Source: Pseudomonadota bacterium (GTDB taxonomy: Bacteria > Myxococcota_A > UBA796 > SXON01). Taken from it: a stretch of DNA of 40,058 nucleotides. Made by a program: the position numbers and the translations under genes. The notes beneath the pieces are model-generated. The model searched no databases and had not been told where the DNA came from. It saw only the letters and a program-made list of their open reading frames with translations. Positions 1 through 9,197 of this stretch are shown one piece after another (position 1 is the stretch's first letter; every line of letters begins with the position of its first letter). The DNA lies in NCBI GenBank assembly GCA_030684355.1, contig JAUXTN010000212.1, positions 1 to 40,058 on the forward strand. The letters run 5' to 3'.

Positions 1-1
1 C

Positions 2-778
2 GCCCACCGCCCGCTCGTGGTCTTCGGCGGCGGGCACCTCGGGGGCGCCGTCGCGCGCCACGCCGCCGCCACGGGCAGCAGCGTCATCGTCGCGTCCCCG
101 ACGCCGCGGGCCCACCCGGCCCTCTGGCGGCGCTGGTCGGCGGGGGACACCCTCCGCATCCCCATGGAGGACGCCACCGTCTGCATCGCGCTGTCGCCAC
201 GCGTCAACCGGGACGCCCCCGAGCTCTGGGGCCACACGGTCGCGCGGCTCGCGGCATCGGCGTGGCGGCAGGGCGCCACGGCGGTGACGGTCTGCGGGCC
301 GGCGGGCCAAGGGGAGCCCGGCCTCGACGCCTTCGAGCGGGGGATGCAGGAGCTCCGGGCAGCGCCGCGGACCACGGTGGTGCGCTTCGGCCCCCTCTAC
401 GGCACCGACGACGCCTGCATCTGGCCCATCGTCTCCGCCATCCGGCAGAGCGGCGTCGCGCGGCTGCCCCGGGGTACCCCGCCCTCCTGGCCCCTCCTCC
501 TCGATGACGCCGCCCGCGCCGTCATGGCCCTGGTGGGCGCGCCCGGGGAGCACGTCCTGCGTGGGCCCGAGCGCCTCGGGATGAACGACATCGGCGACGC
601 CATCACGCGGCGCTTCGGCGGTCGCTGGGCGTGGCGCTGGTGGGGCGGCCCTCCGCAGCCGGCCCGCCTGAAAATCTGGGCGGAGATGGCGGATAGCTGG
701 GATGACGCCCGGATGGGGCCGCGCCAGACCATCGCGACGTGGGTTGGGAAGTTGCCGGGCCTGCGTCGAAAGCGATAA
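2..778 (+). CDS. NAD(P)-binding SDR/epimerase-like protein (5' end outside window)
   Basis: The frame is open from the first complete codon of the window and a GTG at 17 falls inside the first beta strand of a Rossmann fold, so the true start is probably upstream and this gene is 5'-partial. The N-terminus shows a GGGHLGG dinucleotide-binding loop following a hydrophobic strand (RPLVVFG), as in atypical short-chain dehydrogenase/epimerase proteins. A later VVRFGPLYG segment resembles the strand and loop after the active site in NAD-dependent epimerase-like proteins. I cannot see a clear YxxxK catalytic pair, so it may be a non-catalytic or atypical SDR; the substrate is unknown. The basic C-terminus ends in LRRKR. 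A small SCP2-like gene follows 24 bases downstream on the same strand and may be cotranscribed. The family is fairly secure, the function is not. Confidence 0.6.
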   Translation, partial: AHRPLVVFGGGHLGGAVARHAAATGSSVIVASPTPRAHPALWRRWSAGDTLRIPMEDATVCIALSPRVNRDAPELWGHTVARLAASAWRQGATAVTVCGPAGQGEPGLDAFERGMQELRAAPRTTVVRFGPLYGTDDACIWPIVSAIRQSGVARLPRGTPPSWPLLLDDAARAVMALVGAPGEHVLRGPERLGMNDIGDAITRRFGGRWAWRWWGGPPQPARLKIWAEMADSWDDARMGPRQTIATWVGKLPGLRRKR

Positions 779-802
779 GGCGCACCGTCACCCAGGACCC
801 CC

Positions 803-1120
803 ATGGCTGAGACCACCGAATTCTTCGAGAAGTACATGCCCGAGAAGCTGCAGGCCAAGCCTGACCTGGCTGCCTCGGTCAAGGCAATCTTCCAGTTCGA
901 CATCACGGGCGCCGGCGTCTGGACGATCGACCTCTCCACGCCCCCCGGCGCGGTGCACGAGGGCCCCGCCGCGACGCCCGGCTGCATCATCACCGTGGCC
1001 AAGGCCGACTGGGAGAAGCTCCTCGACAACCCGAGCTACGCCATGCAGCTCTTCATGACCGGCAAGCTGAAGGCCTCCAACGTGGGCCTGGCGATGCAGC
1101 TCCAGAAGATCCTCGCGTAG
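803..1120 (+). CDS. SCP2 sterol-binding domain protein
   Basis: A 105-residue protein that consists of one SCP2-like domain. Typical features are an N-terminal helix with FFEKYMPEKL, a beta strand FQFDITGAGVWTIDL, the strand CIITVAKADWEKLLDN, and the ending FMTGKLKASNVGLAMQLQKIL. The final G-K-L-K-x-x-G/N-x-x-x-A-M-x-L signature is characteristic of SCP2/SCPX C-termini. The family forms a hydrophobic tunnel that binds lipids, fatty acyl chains or CoA esters. No signal peptide is seen, so it should be cytosolic. The start at ATG 803 has a weak purine-rich AGGAC upstream. It follows the SDR-like gene by 24 bases. A possible hairpin lies just after the stop. The bound ligand cannot be predicted. 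Confidence 0.85.
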   Translation: MAETTEFFEKYMPEKLQAKPDLAASVKAIFQFDITGAGVWTIDLSTPPGAVHEGPAATPGCIITVAKADWEKLLDNPSYAMQLFMTGKLKASNVGLAMQLQKILA

Positions 1121-1130
1121 TCCCGGCGCC

Positions 1131-1149
1131 GCGGCGAGGCCTTCGCCGC
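1131..1149. terminator. possible terminator hairpin between convergent genes
   Basis: GCGGCGA (1131-1137) and TCGCCGC (1143-1149) form a 7-bp stem with a five-base loop, eleven bases after the SCP2 stop and in the gap facing the convergent ferritin-like gene. No T-run follows, so intrinsic termination is only suggested. The rest of the 1121-1287 gap shows no gene. Confidence 0.3.
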
Positions 1150-1287
1150 CGCGAAGCTCCCCCGAAGCGCCCCAGATGCCCGCCCACGCGCCACTGTCTC
1201 CGGACAGGTCGGCCCCGTCGGCGGGCTTCCTTGTCTGGAGCCTTCGTCGTCTCAGGCGCCAGCGGGAGTGCCGGGGGCCGTCGAGGC

Positions 1288-1746
1288 TTACGCCCCGAAG
1301 CGCAGCTCGGCGGTCGACAGGACGTCGCGATGCGCGCGATCTTCCTCGGCCATCTTCTGGAAGAGCTCCGCGAAGTGCGGGTGCAGCTTGAAGAACTGCG
1401 TGCGCCCGTGGAGCTCGGCGCTCGACTCCTCGACCTGGCGCGCCGCCCGGAGGGCCTCGCCGATGGTCGGCGGCGACCGCTCGAAGCCCACGCGGAGGCC
1501 CCGGATCTCCTCGAGCACCTTGGCGGCCTCGACGACCCCGAGGGCCAGGCTCTCCATCTGCTCGCCGGAGAAGGCCGCCTGGTGGATGCGGATGCTCGCG
1601 GCGTGGTAGCGCTCGGCTTCCGCGTAGATCCGCCAGAAATACACCACCTCGTCGCGGCCGGCGAAGCAGCGCCCGAACACCTCGTAGAGCGCGGCGCACT
1701 CCAACTCGATGGCTACGGCGAGATCGATGATGTCGGGCGTGCTCAT
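1288..1746 (-). CDS. ferritin-like (rubrerythrin-fold) helical protein
   Basis: A 152-residue mostly helical protein. I place the start at ATG 1746 (MSTPDIIDLAVAIE) because AGAGGA lies about six bases upstream; a longer reading frame back to 1797 lacks this support. Acidic and His residues recur with helix spacing: E14/E16 in the first helix (IELECAALYE), EAERYH in the second, EESSAELH in the third and EEDRAH in the fourth. This pattern of Glu and ExxH in four helices is that of ferritin-like di-iron proteins such as rubrerythrin. No C-terminal rubredoxin CxxC domain is present. It may store or oxidise iron or detoxify peroxide, but a degenerate iron-free version cannot be excluded. The gene is convergent with the SCP2 gene and stands alone. 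Confidence 0.6.
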   Translation of the reverse strand: MSTPDIIDLAVAIELECAALYEVFGRCFAGRDEVVYFWRIYAEAERYHAASIRIHQAAFSGEQMESLALGVVEAAKVLEEIRGLRVGFERSPPTIGEALRAARQVEESSAELHGRTQFFKLHPHFAELFQKMAEEDRAHRDVLSTAELRFGA

Positions 1747-1834
1747 GTGTCCTCTCGCGCCGGCCCACTGTAGCTTGCCGGGTCCCGACGCGTCCACGGG
1801 GCGCCCGCACGAGCGCGCGCCCCGGAGAGCGGGC

Positions 1835-3472
1835 CTACAGACGCCGGCGGCGCAGCCAGGTCCCGACGGCGCCGATGACCGCGATGCCCGGGGCGACCAC
1901 GATGGCGACGACGCAGGACAAGAAGACGGTGATCAAGTTGAGGTTCAGCTTGCCACTGCCCGCCTCGTTCGGACGGATGGTGATCTGGTCCTCTTCCCCG
2001 ACGACCCACGCCACGGCGTTCAGGAACAGATCCTGGTTCACGCCGAGGGTGATGAGCTTGTTGGTGAAGAAGTCGCCGTCGCCGTACACGACCACCTTGC
2101 CGCCGGCCTTCGGGGGCAGGGTCGGCGCACCATCCGCGGCGGGGGGCACGGAGGCGCCTTCCACCGGGGCGGACCACGACACGTCGGTCGTCGTGCGCAC
2201 GGCGGACGGGTCGGTGACCTCCACCGCGGCGATGAGCGGCACCTTGCCGACGAGATCGATGCCCTCGTTCCGCTCCCACGCGTCCTCGGGGTCGGTGAAG
2301 GCGGTCTCCGCCCAGCTCGTCTCGGACGCGCTCGCCAGCACCTGGACGTTCAGGCCCGCGATCTCGGTCCCCTTCCCGACGGAGCGCACCACGCCCATCA
2401 GCGCGCCGCCGCGCAGCTTCTCGGTGATCGGGTGGATGTCGAAGCTCGACTCGTCGAGCATGACGTAGCTGCGGCCACCCTGGGTCTGCCGGTAGGGATC
2501 GGGCTCGACGACCACGTCGTTGCCGACCTTCACGCCGTAGCGGGAGAGGTCCGCGGCGGTCTCGGGGGTGAGGTTGGGATCCACCATGACGAGGAGCCCG
2601 CCGCCCGCGGCGACGTACTGCGCGAGGCGGTCCCGTTCGGGCGCGAGCAGCTCCGCGCGGGGCGAGGCGAGCACCACGACCTCGCAGGACTCGGGGGTCG
2701 GCGGCGCCTGGAGGAGCGAGATGGCGCTGACCTTGTAGTTGACGCCCTCGAGCTTCTGCTTGGCGAAGCCGAGGCCGTCGATGCCCTGGTCGTCCATCAG
2801 CTCCAGCTCGCCGTGGCCGGTCACCACGCAGACGGAGTGCTGCACGGACGAGTTCACCCGCACGAGCGCGCTGGTGATGGCCTGCTCGTTGAGCTCGGTA
2901 TCGAGGCGCTGGACGTTGTCCCCCACCTTGAGGATGACCACCGGGGTGTCCGTGCGGACGTCGTTCTGCTCGGCCATCGTGGGGCTCGCCCACGGGTCGT
3001 AGTAGTCGACCTTCAGGAGCGTGGTGTGCTCCTGGTAGCGGCCCATCAGCTCGCGGAAGTTCGCCTCTTGCGGCATGCCGCTGCGGAAGAAGGCGATGAC
3101 CTCGATCTCGCGATCGAGCTTGCCGGCGACCTCGACGCTCTGGGGCGCGAGCGTGTAGCGCTTGGTCTCGGTGAGGTCCCAGCGCTCGTCGTAGCGGTGC
3201 ACGACGATGTTCGTGGTCACGACGATGCCCAGGGCGAGCAGCGCGGCGAAGGACGCCGTCGTGCTGCGCAGCACCGTCTGGTCCTTCCCGAGGTCCTTCA
3301 GCGAACCCCAATCCAGGAAGAGCCAGCCCGCCATCATCGCGGCGCCGACGCCGCCGAGGATCTTGAACGCGAGGGGCGGATCGTCGAGGAAGGCGAACGC
3401 CAGCCCGGTCACCGCGAGGAAGAAGAACCCGAGCAGCCCGATCAGCCACCCGAGCGCGCGCAAGGCGAACAT
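1835..3472 (-). CDS. gldG: GldG-family ABC-transporter auxiliary protein
   Basis: About 545 residues. Two to three hydrophobic segments at the N-terminus (from FALRALGWLIGLLGFFFL to the helix near residue 75-90), a long soluble domain, and a single C-terminal helix (VFLSCVVAIVVAPGIAVIG) before LRRRRL. The segment YDERWDLTETKRYTLAPQSV is the typical opening of the GldG/ABC_transp_aux periplasmic domain; GGGLLVMVDPN and GKVVVYGDGDFFTN are also typical of that domain. In flavobacteria GldA, GldF and GldG form a transporter required for gliding, but homologues occur widely in non-gliders. The ATG at 3472 shares one base with the gldF stop (TGATG); a GTG at 3481 is an alternative start. It is the last gene of the gldA-gldF-gldG operon. 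Substrate unknown. Confidence 0.88.
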   Translation of the reverse strand: MFALRALGWLIGLLGFFFLAVTGLAFAFLDDPPLAFKILGGVGAAMMAGWLFLDWGSLKDLGKDQTVLRSTTASFAALLALGIVVTTNIVVHRYDERWDLTETKRYTLAPQSVEVAGKLDREIEVIAFFRSGMPQEANFRELMGRYQEHTTLLKVDYYDPWASPTMAEQNDVRTDTPVVILKVGDNVQRLDTELNEQAITSALVRVNSSVQHSVCVVTGHGELELMDDQGIDGLGFAKQKLEGVNYKVSAISLLQAPPTPESCEVVVLASPRAELLAPERDRLAQYVAAGGGLLVMVDPNLTPETAADLSRYGVKVGNDVVVEPDPYRQTQGGRSYVMLDESSFDIHPITEKLRGGALMGVVRSVGKGTEIAGLNVQVLASASETSWAETAFTDPEDAWERNEGIDLVGKVPLIAAVEVTDPSAVRTTTDVSWSAPVEGASVPPAADGAPTLPPKAGGKVVVYGDGDFFTNKLITLGVNQDLFLNAVAWVVGEEDQITIRPNEAGSGKLNLNLITVFLSCVVAIVVAPGIAVIGAVGTWLRRRRL

Positions 3473-4242
3473 CAGCGCCACCGGAGGGCTTCGACCCGCT
3501 GCGTCGTCGCAAACAGGAAGAAGCCGATGAAGGTGAGGAAGTAGACGATGTCCTGGAGGCGGAGGACGCCCTTGCTGAGCTGCTCGAAGTGGCTCAGCAT
3601 CGAGAGGTACTCGACCGTGGTCTTCAGGGCGCCGTCATCCATGAGCTGGCCGGTCCAGCCGAGGATGTAGAACATCAGGCTGATCGCGAAGGACACCATC
3701 AGCGCCACCACCTGGTTCTCGGTGAGCGACGAGGTGAAGAGTCCGATCGCGAGCAGGGTCCCGAACAGGAGGATGAAGCCCAGGTAGTTCGAGAACATGA
3801 TCCCGGGGTCCGGCTCGCCGAGGAGCATGAGGATCCCGCCGTAGAGGAAGGTCGTGCTGGCGATGATCGTCGCGAACCCGATCGCCCCGAGGAACTTCCC
3901 GACCACGATCTCGGAGGAGCGGACGGGGGAGGTCAGGAGGAGGTCGATCGCGCGGGTGCGGCGATCCTCGGCGATGAGGCGCATCGACAGGGCCGACGCG
4001 GCCAGGAGCAGGATCACCTGCATGTTCCCGAACAGCGGCGCGACGATCATGTCGTTGACGTTGAGCTGGTCGGCCGCGTAGGGGTTGAACACGGCGTCCG
4101 CCGAGGCCTGGTCGTACTGGAGCAGGCCCACGACGAAGAAGAAGCTGAACAGCAGGACGAACGCGCAGAGGATGATCCACCCGATCGGCGTCGTCATGTA
4201 GGCGGAGACTTCGCGCCGCCCGATGGCCAAGATGTTCCTCAC
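3472..4242 (-). CDS. gldF: GldF-family ABC-2 type permease
   Basis: A 256-residue integral membrane protein with six predicted helices, starting with GWIILCAFVLLFSFFFVVGLL (about residues 21-41) and ending with IVYFLTFIGFFLFA before a basic tail. RLIAEDRRTRAIDLLLTSPVR is the amphipathic coupling segment typical of ABC-2 permeases of the GldF/NosY group. It starts with GTG at 4242, whose bases overlap the gldA stop in a four-base GTGA, and its own stop touches the gldG start. The permease is inferred to work with the ATPase (GldA) and the auxiliary subunit (GldG). Nothing in the sequence identifies the substrate. Confidence 0.88.
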   Translation of the reverse strand: MRNILAIGRREVSAYMTTPIGWIILCAFVLLFSFFFVVGLLQYDQASADAVFNPYAADQLNVNDMIVAPLFGNMQVILLLAASALSMRLIAEDRRTRAIDLLLTSPVRSSEIVVGKFLGAIGFATIIASTTFLYGGILMLLGEPDPGIMFSNYLGFILLFGTLLAIGLFTSSLTENQVVALMVSFAISLMFYILGWTGQLMDDGALKTTVEYLSMLSHFEQLSKGVLRLQDIVYFLTFIGFFLFATTQRVEALRWR

Positions 4243-5135
4243 GAGGCCCCCCCGGCAGTGAGCCGCAGATAGATGTCTTCGAGGCGTTCCCGGCCCGACA
4301 TCTCGAGCAGGCCGAACGGCACCGCGGCCCGCGCCACGATCTCCCGCAGGTCCTCGTCGCCCCGGACGACGTAGCGCCCCTCGAGCTCGTCGACCCCGGT
4401 GATGCCGGGGAGCGCCTGGAGCGCCGCGAGCACCCCGGGACCGGGCCGAGCGACCTCGACCTTCACGGCGCGCCCCACGGCGGAGAGACGAGCGAGCTCG
4501 TCCTGCGCGACGATCTTGCCGCGGTTGATGATGATGACGCGCGAGCAGATCGCCTCGATCTCGCCCAGCACGTGCGTCGAGAGCACGACCGTGCGGTCGC
4601 CCTCGGCGAGCTCGGCGAGGAGGTTGCGGATCTCGACGCGCTGCGCGGGATCGAGCCCCGAGGTGGGCTCGTCGAGCACGAGCACCTTGGGATCGTGCAC
4701 GAGCGCCTGGGCCAGGCCGACGCGCTGCCGGTAGCCCTTCGAGAGGTGCTCGATGAGGCGGTGCGCCACCTTGTCGAGCCCGACGCGGCCGAGCGCCTTC
4801 TTGGTGGCGGCCTGCACGTCGTCCACGCCCTTGAGCGTGGCGGCGAAGCTCACGTAGTCCCGCACCGACATGTTCGTGTAGACCGGCGGCACCTCCGGGG
4901 CGTACCCCAGGATCGCCTGCACCCCACGCGGATCGTCCGCCACGTCGTGGTTGCCGACCCGGGCGGTGCCCGCGGAGGCACCGAGCGAACCCGCGATGAT
5001 TCGCATCGTCGTGCTCTTGCCCGCGCCGTTCGGCCCTAGGAAGCCGACGACCTCGCCCCGCGCAACCTGAAAGGAGACGTCGCTGATGGCGACCGTGTCT
5101 CCGTAACGCTTTGTGAGCCCTTGAACCTCAATCAT
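4239..5135 (-). CDS. gldA: GldA-family ABC transporter ATPase
   Basis: A 298-residue ATP-binding subunit. Walker A GPNGAGKST lies at residues 34-42, the signature is LSKGYRQRVGLAQAL, and Walker B is VLVLDEPTSGLDP followed by the switch histidine in STHVLGE. The C-terminal 80 residues form the extra domain usual in GldA/drug-exporter ATPases. The frame is open upstream to 5693, but the domain begins exactly at ATG 5135 (MIEVQGLTKRYG), and GAGGGG stands about eleven bases upstream. It is first in an operon with gldF and gldG and is transcribed divergently from the first giant lipoprotein gene, sharing a 214-base intergenic region. Confidence 0.92.
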   Translation of the reverse strand: MIEVQGLTKRYGDTVAISDVSFQVARGEVVGFLGPNGAGKSTTMRIIAGSLGASAGTARVGNHDVADDPRGVQAILGYAPEVPPVYTNMSVRDYVSFAATLKGVDDVQAATKKALGRVGLDKVAHRLIEHLSKGYRQRVGLAQALVHDPKVLVLDEPTSGLDPAQRVEIRNLLAELAEGDRTVVLSTHVLGEIEAICSRVIIINRGKIVAQDELARLSAVGRAVKVEVARPGPGVLAALQALPGITGVDELEGRYVVRGDEDLREIVARAAVPFGLLEMSGRERLEDIYLRLTAGGAS

Positions 5136-5166
5136 CGTCAGTGAGCCCCTCAACCTTCGGGGCGCA

Positions 5167-5195
5167 GGGCTAACTCGCGTTCCGCTGCCTGTCGA
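5167..5195 (-). promoter_or_regulatory. candidate promoter of gldAFG
   Basis: Read on the minus strand, TCGACA (5195-5190) and TAGCCC (5172-5167) are spaced 17 bases, followed by about 31 bases to the gldA ATG. This is a plausible but imperfect sigma-70 pair in the divergent intergenic region. The 5136-5349 gap holds no gene that I can support. Confidence 0.3.
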
Positions 5196-5296
5196 AACGT
5201 CCGGAGCCCCGCTCCATGCGGGATGACCGCTCGTGACGCCGATGCCCCGCGGGCGCTCGGACCGGAGGCGCAAGAGGGTCCGTGGACGCGGGGCGG

Positions 5297-5326
5297 TTGC
5301 CGGAGCTTCGAAGGCTGATCTAAACT
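5297..5326 (+). promoter_or_regulatory. candidate promoter of the first giant lipoprotein gene
   Basis: TTGCCG (5297-5302) and TAAACT (5321-5326) are separated by 18 bases, ahead of the ATG at 5350. The spacer holds the palindrome CTTCGAAG (5306-5313) and the -10 runs into the palindrome TGCGGCCGCA (5326-5335); either could be an operator. No strong ribosome-binding site precedes the ATG. Confidence 0.4.
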
Positions 5327-5349
5327 GCGGCCGCATCCCGGGTCGCTTC

Positions 5350-8300
5350 ATGCGTGGTCTCTTCCTGCTCCTCCTCCCCTCCTTCATCGCGGGCTGCGGC
5401 TCCTCTTGGAGCGTCCGGGACGAAGACGGTGACGGAAAGAGCATCCTCGAAGGGGATTGTTGGGATGCGCCCGAGGGCGGCGGGGCGATCGGGCCGGACT
5501 CCGCGGAGATCTGGTACGACGGCATCGACCAGGACTGCGACGGCGCGTCCGACTTCGACAAGGACGGCGACGGCTTCGATGCCGCCGGCGTCGGCGAGGG
5601 CACCGACTGCTGGGACGACCCCGACGTGACCCCCGAGGGCTTCGGCGCCATCAACGGCTTCCCGGCGCTGACCGCGGCCGACGTGAACCCCACGAGCCTC
5701 GAGACCTACTACGACGGCGTCGACGCCAACTGCGACGGCCTCTCGGACTTCGACCAGGACCTCGACGGTTTCGACACCTCCAACGGTGACTACCGCCAGG
5801 CCGACGGCTCCTCGGGCGACGACTGCTACGACTCCGCCGAGCTCGACGCCTACCCCGAGAGCGGCGTCGTCACCGAGACGTTCGACCCCGCGGACGTGAA
5901 CCCCGACGTCGAGGACACCTGGTACGACGGCACCGACGCCGACTGCGACGACGAGAGCGACTACGACCAGGACGGCGACGGCTACAACATCGACGCCGAA
6001 TGCGACGACTTGAACGCCGAGATCTTCCCGAACCCCGACGTCGAGGAGATCTGGTACAACGACCAGGACGAGAACTGCGACGGGAACCTGTACGACAAGG
6101 ATCTCGACGGGTTCACCAGCGCGCTCTACGGCGGCGACGACTGCTGGGACGACTACGCCTCCACCCCGACCGACTTCGTGGCGCTCAACGGCCGCGCGCA
6201 GCCCTCGGCGGACCAGGTGTTCCCGGGCGCGGACGACGCCTGGTACGACGCCGTCGACGGCGACTGCGCGGGCGACTCCGACTTCGACCAGGATCTGGAC
6301 GGCTACGACACCTCCGAGCTCGCGGACCGCGTCGGATCGCGCGGCGACGACTGCGAGGACACGGATGCCGACGCGTATCCGGGCGCCGCCGAGATCTGGT
6401 ACAACGACGTGGACAACGACTGCGCGGGCGACAGCGACTTCGACGCCGACGGGGACGGCGAGGACTACGACGCCGAGATCAGCACGGGCACGGACTGCGA
6501 CGACACGCGCGCCGCGGTGAACACCGCCGCCAACGAGAACTGCAACACCGCCTACGACGACAACTGCGACGGCGCCCTCGACCTCGAGGACGCCTACGAC
6601 TGCACCGACTACAATTACGACGGCGACAGCGACACCTACGGCACCGCCGTGGTCGAGTGCTGGTGCGAGCCGCAGACCAGCACCGGGTTCGACGCCTCGA
6701 ACGACGACGACTGCAACGACGCCGTCGCGACGACCTACCCGGGCGCCAGCGAGATTTGTGACGCGTCCAACACGGACGAGGACTGCGACGGCACGGCGGA
6801 CAACAACGACACGTCCGCGGCGGCCGCCGGAAAGACCACCTTCTACCACGACGATGACCTCGACACGTACGGCGACGAGGACCACCCCGGCACCGCCTAC
6901 TGCGACAACCCGACGACCGCCTCCCAGACCTGGGTGACGAACGACACGGACTGTGACGACGCGAGCCCCACCGACTACCCGGGCGCCGACGAGATCACCG
7001 CGAACGGCGACGACGAGGACTGCGACGGCGTCGACACCTGCTACACCGACGCCGACGGCGACAACTACGGCACGACGGTGACCACCGACGGCTCGTCGCT
7101 CGACTGCGCCTCCGGCACCGGCTCTGGCGTCTCGACGGACTGCAACGACGCGGTCGCGACGATCTACCTGGGCGCCCCCGAGGTCACCGCGGACGGCGTC
7201 GACCAGGATTGTGACAACGTCGACTCCTGCTACACCGACGTCGACGGCGACAACTACGGCACCACCGTCGTGATCGACGGTTCAACGCTGAGCTGCGCGA
7301 CCGGTACGGGCGCCGCGGTCTCGACCGATTGCGACGACGCGAGCAGCTCCGACTACCCCGGGGCCACGGAGACCGTCGGCAACGGCGACGACGAGAGCTG
7401 CGACGGCACGGAGACCTGCTACGAGGACGACGACAACGACGGCTACCTCGACACGGCCGCCGACACCCGCTCGTCCGCCGACGCCGACTGCGCCGACGCC
7501 TACGAGGGGACGAACACCGACCTCACCACCGACTGCGACGACGCGGACGCCGGCGACTACCCCGGCGCGCCCGAGACCACCGGCAACGGCGACGACGAGA
7601 GCTGCGACGGCACCGAGCTCTGCTACGACGACGACGACAACGACGGCTACCTCGACACCACCGCGGACACCCGCGCGTCCGCCGACGCCGATTGCTCGGA
7701 CGCCTACGAGGGCCTCAGCACCGACCTGACCACCGACTGCGACGACAACAACGACGCCGCGTACCCAAGTGCCCCCGAGATCACCGCCAACGGCGTCGAC
7801 GAGAACTGCGACGGCGACGAGCTCTGCTACAACGACGACGACAACGACGGCTACCTCGACGTCAGCGGCGACACGATCGCATCGACGACGGACGCCGATT
7901 GCAGCGACGCCTACGAGGCCCTCAGCACCGACCCGACCACCGACTGCGACGACACCGATGCCGCCGTCAGCCCCGCGGACACCGAGATCTGCAACGGCGT
8001 CGACGACGACTGCGACTCCAGCATCGACGAGGGGCTGGCGGTGCTCTACGTCGACGCCGACGGCGACACCTACGGCGAGGAGGGGAGCACGGGCGACTGC
8101 GCCAACACGGGCGGCTCCGCCACGGCGACGGACTGCGACGACGTCGACGAGTACGTCTACCCGGGCGCCACCGAGCTCTGCGACGGGCAGCAGAACAACT
8201 GCTCCACGGCGTGGACCTCCGCGTCGGAGGACGACATCGTGTCGTACGCCACGACCGGCGGCGTGTGGTCGAACGTCGCGTCGACCACGTCGCTCGCGCT

Positions 8301-9177
8301 CGCCAGCACCGGTAGCTACTACTTCTGCGCCGGAAGCTACGCGACGAAGCTGGTCGGCAGCTCGGACACGGTCTCGGTGTACGGGTTCTATGGGCCGGAT
8401 GTCACCACGCTCGACATCGCCTCCGGCACGGTCGTGGACATCACCAGTGGCAGCGTCACCATCGACGGCTTCACCCTCACCGGCGGCACGACCACCGGCG
8501 TGGTCGCCGCCGGGACACGCGGCGCCACCCCGACGATCACCCTCGACGACTGCATCGTCGAGTTCAACGGCGGTTCGAACGGCGCGGGCATCGCCGCCAC
8601 CGCCACCTCGTGGGTCTCGTTGGTCGGCACCACCGTCCAGGACAACACCGCCAGCGCGAAGGGCGGCGGCATCTACGTGGCCACGGGGGCCCTCGTGGAC
8701 ATCGAGGGGGGCTCGATCATCACGGGGAACGAGGCCGACGACGGCGGCGGCATCTACCTGGACGGCTCGGGCGACGCGACGCTCGACGCCTCCAGCGTCG
8801 ACACGAACACGGCGGTCGACCCCAGCACCGCCGAGGGCGGCGGCGTCTACGTCGACACCGGCACGTTCGCGATGACCAACGGGGCGGACGTGCACAGCAA
8901 CGCCGCCGACGAGGGTGGCGGCATCTGGATCGGCAGCGGCAGCGCGACCTGCGTGAGCGGCACCGGGATCTATGCCAACACCGCGACCACCGGCGGCGGC
9001 GTCTACCTCAGCGCCACCACCAGCGACTTCACGGCGGTAGACTGCGACTTTACCGGGACCGCGGACAACAGCGCCGACGACGTGTACTCCTACCTCGGGA
9101 CGTCGTACGCCTCCTACGGATCCACCGCGACCTTCACCTGCACGCTCGGCATCTGCTCCCCGACGACCGATCCGTAG
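5350..9177 (+). CDS. giant MopE-type repeat lipoprotein with beta-helix domain (paralog 1)
   Basis: About 1275 residues. I choose ATG 5350 because MRGLFLLLLPSFIAGC is a good lipoprotein signal peptide with Cys at position 16; the open frame back to 5233 lacks this. The mature chain is strongly acidic. Residues about 20-940 are repeats built from DxDGDG, GDDCWDD, YPGAxE, WYDGxDxNCDG and DFDQDxDGYD motifs, the pattern of the 'putative metal-binding motif' family related to MopE (PF11617), with paired cysteines and calcium-loop-like Asp clusters. Two 189-base and then three 204-base tandem units cover 7039-8028. The C-terminal third has glycine-rich GGGIYV/GGGIYL turns typical of a right-handed parallel beta-helix and ends in CSPTTDP without a sorting tail. 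Inferred role: surface-exposed adhesin or metal-binding stalk. A close paralog follows 57 bases later. Confidence 0.85.
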   Translation: MRGLFLLLLPSFIAGCGSSWSVRDEDGDGKSILEGDCWDAPEGGGAIGPDSAEIWYDGIDQDCDGASDFDKDGDGFDAAGVGEGTDCWDDPDVTPEGFGAINGFPALTAADVNPTSLETYYDGVDANCDGLSDFDQDLDGFDTSNGDYRQADGSSGDDCYDSAELDAYPESGVVTETFDPADVNPDVEDTWYDGTDADCDDESDYDQDGDGYNIDAECDDLNAEIFPNPDVEEIWYNDQDENCDGNLYDKDLDGFTSALYGGDDCWDDYASTPTDFVALNGRAQPSADQVFPGADDAWYDAVDGDCAGDSDFDQDLDGYDTSELADRVGSRGDDCEDTDADAYPGAAEIWYNDVDNDCAGDSDFDADGDGEDYDAEISTGTDCDDTRAAVNTAANENCNTAYDDNCDGALDLEDAYDCTDYNYDGDSDTYGTAVVECWCEPQTSTGFDASNDDDCNDAVATTYPGASEICDASNTDEDCDGTADNNDTSAAAAGKTTFYHDDDLDTYGDEDHPGTAYCDNPTTASQTWVTNDTDCDDASPTDYPGADEITANGDDEDCDGVDTCYTDADGDNYGTTVTTDGSSLDCASGTGSGVSTDCNDAVATIYLGAPEVTADGVDQDCDNVDSCYTDVDGDNYGTTVVIDGSTLSCATGTGAAVSTDCDDASSSDYPGATETVGNGDDESCDGTETCYEDDDNDGYLDTAADTRSSADADCADAYEGTNTDLTTDCDDADAGDYPGAPETTGNGDDESCDGTELCYDDDDNDGYLDTTADTRASADADCSDAYEGLSTDLTTDCDDNNDAAYPSAPEITANGVDENCDGDELCYNDDDNDGYLDVSGDTIASTTDADCSDAYEALSTDPTTDCDDTDAAVSPADTEICNGVDDDCDSSIDEGLAVLYVDADGDTYGEEGSTGDCANTGGSATATDCDDVDEYVYPGATELCDGQQNNCSTAWTSASEDDIVSYATTGGVWSNVASTTSLALASTGSYYFCAGSYATKLVGSSDTVSVYGFYGPDVTTLDIASGTVVDITSGSVTIDGFTLTGGTTTGVVAAGTRGATPTITLDDCIVEFNGGSNGAGIAATATSWVSLVGTTVQDNTASAKGGGIYVATGALVDIEGGSIITGNEADDGGGIYLDGSGDATLDASSVDTNTAVDPSTAEGGGVYVDTGTFAMTNGADVHSNAADEGGGIWIGSGSATCVSGTGIYANTATTGGGVYLSATTSDFTAVDCDFTGTADNSADDVYSYLGTSYASYGSTATFTCTLGICSPTTDP
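7039..8028 (+). repeat. tandem 189-base (x2) and 204-base (x3) coding repeats in paralog 1
   Basis: Units begin with a TGCTAC (Cys-Tyr) codon pair at 7039, 7228, 7417, 7621 and 7825. The first two are 189 bases long and encode a CYTDxDGDNYGTT...STDCxDA unit; the last three are 204 bases long and encode a CYxDDDNDGYLD...TTDCDD unit. All are whole codons, so copy-number change keeps the frame. Confidence 0.85.
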
Positions 9178-9197
9178 CCCCCGTCCGTCGATCGTCC

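Noticed and set aside
1709..3544. Long plus-strand frame opposite gldG, and similar frames at 35317-37326 and 37503-39188
   Set aside because: The minus-strand genes are recognised families with motifs; the plus frames have shadow composition (Arg/Ala/Gly/Glu/His) and no motif.
1835..5135. A complete gliding motility locus
   Set aside because: Only gldA, gldF and gldG are present; none of the core gldK-N, sprA or related genes is seen, and gldAFG occur widely in non-gliders.
5233..5349. N-terminal extension of paralog 1 to 5233
   Set aside because: It is a basic stretch without hydrophobic features; the lipoprotein signal begins at 5350.
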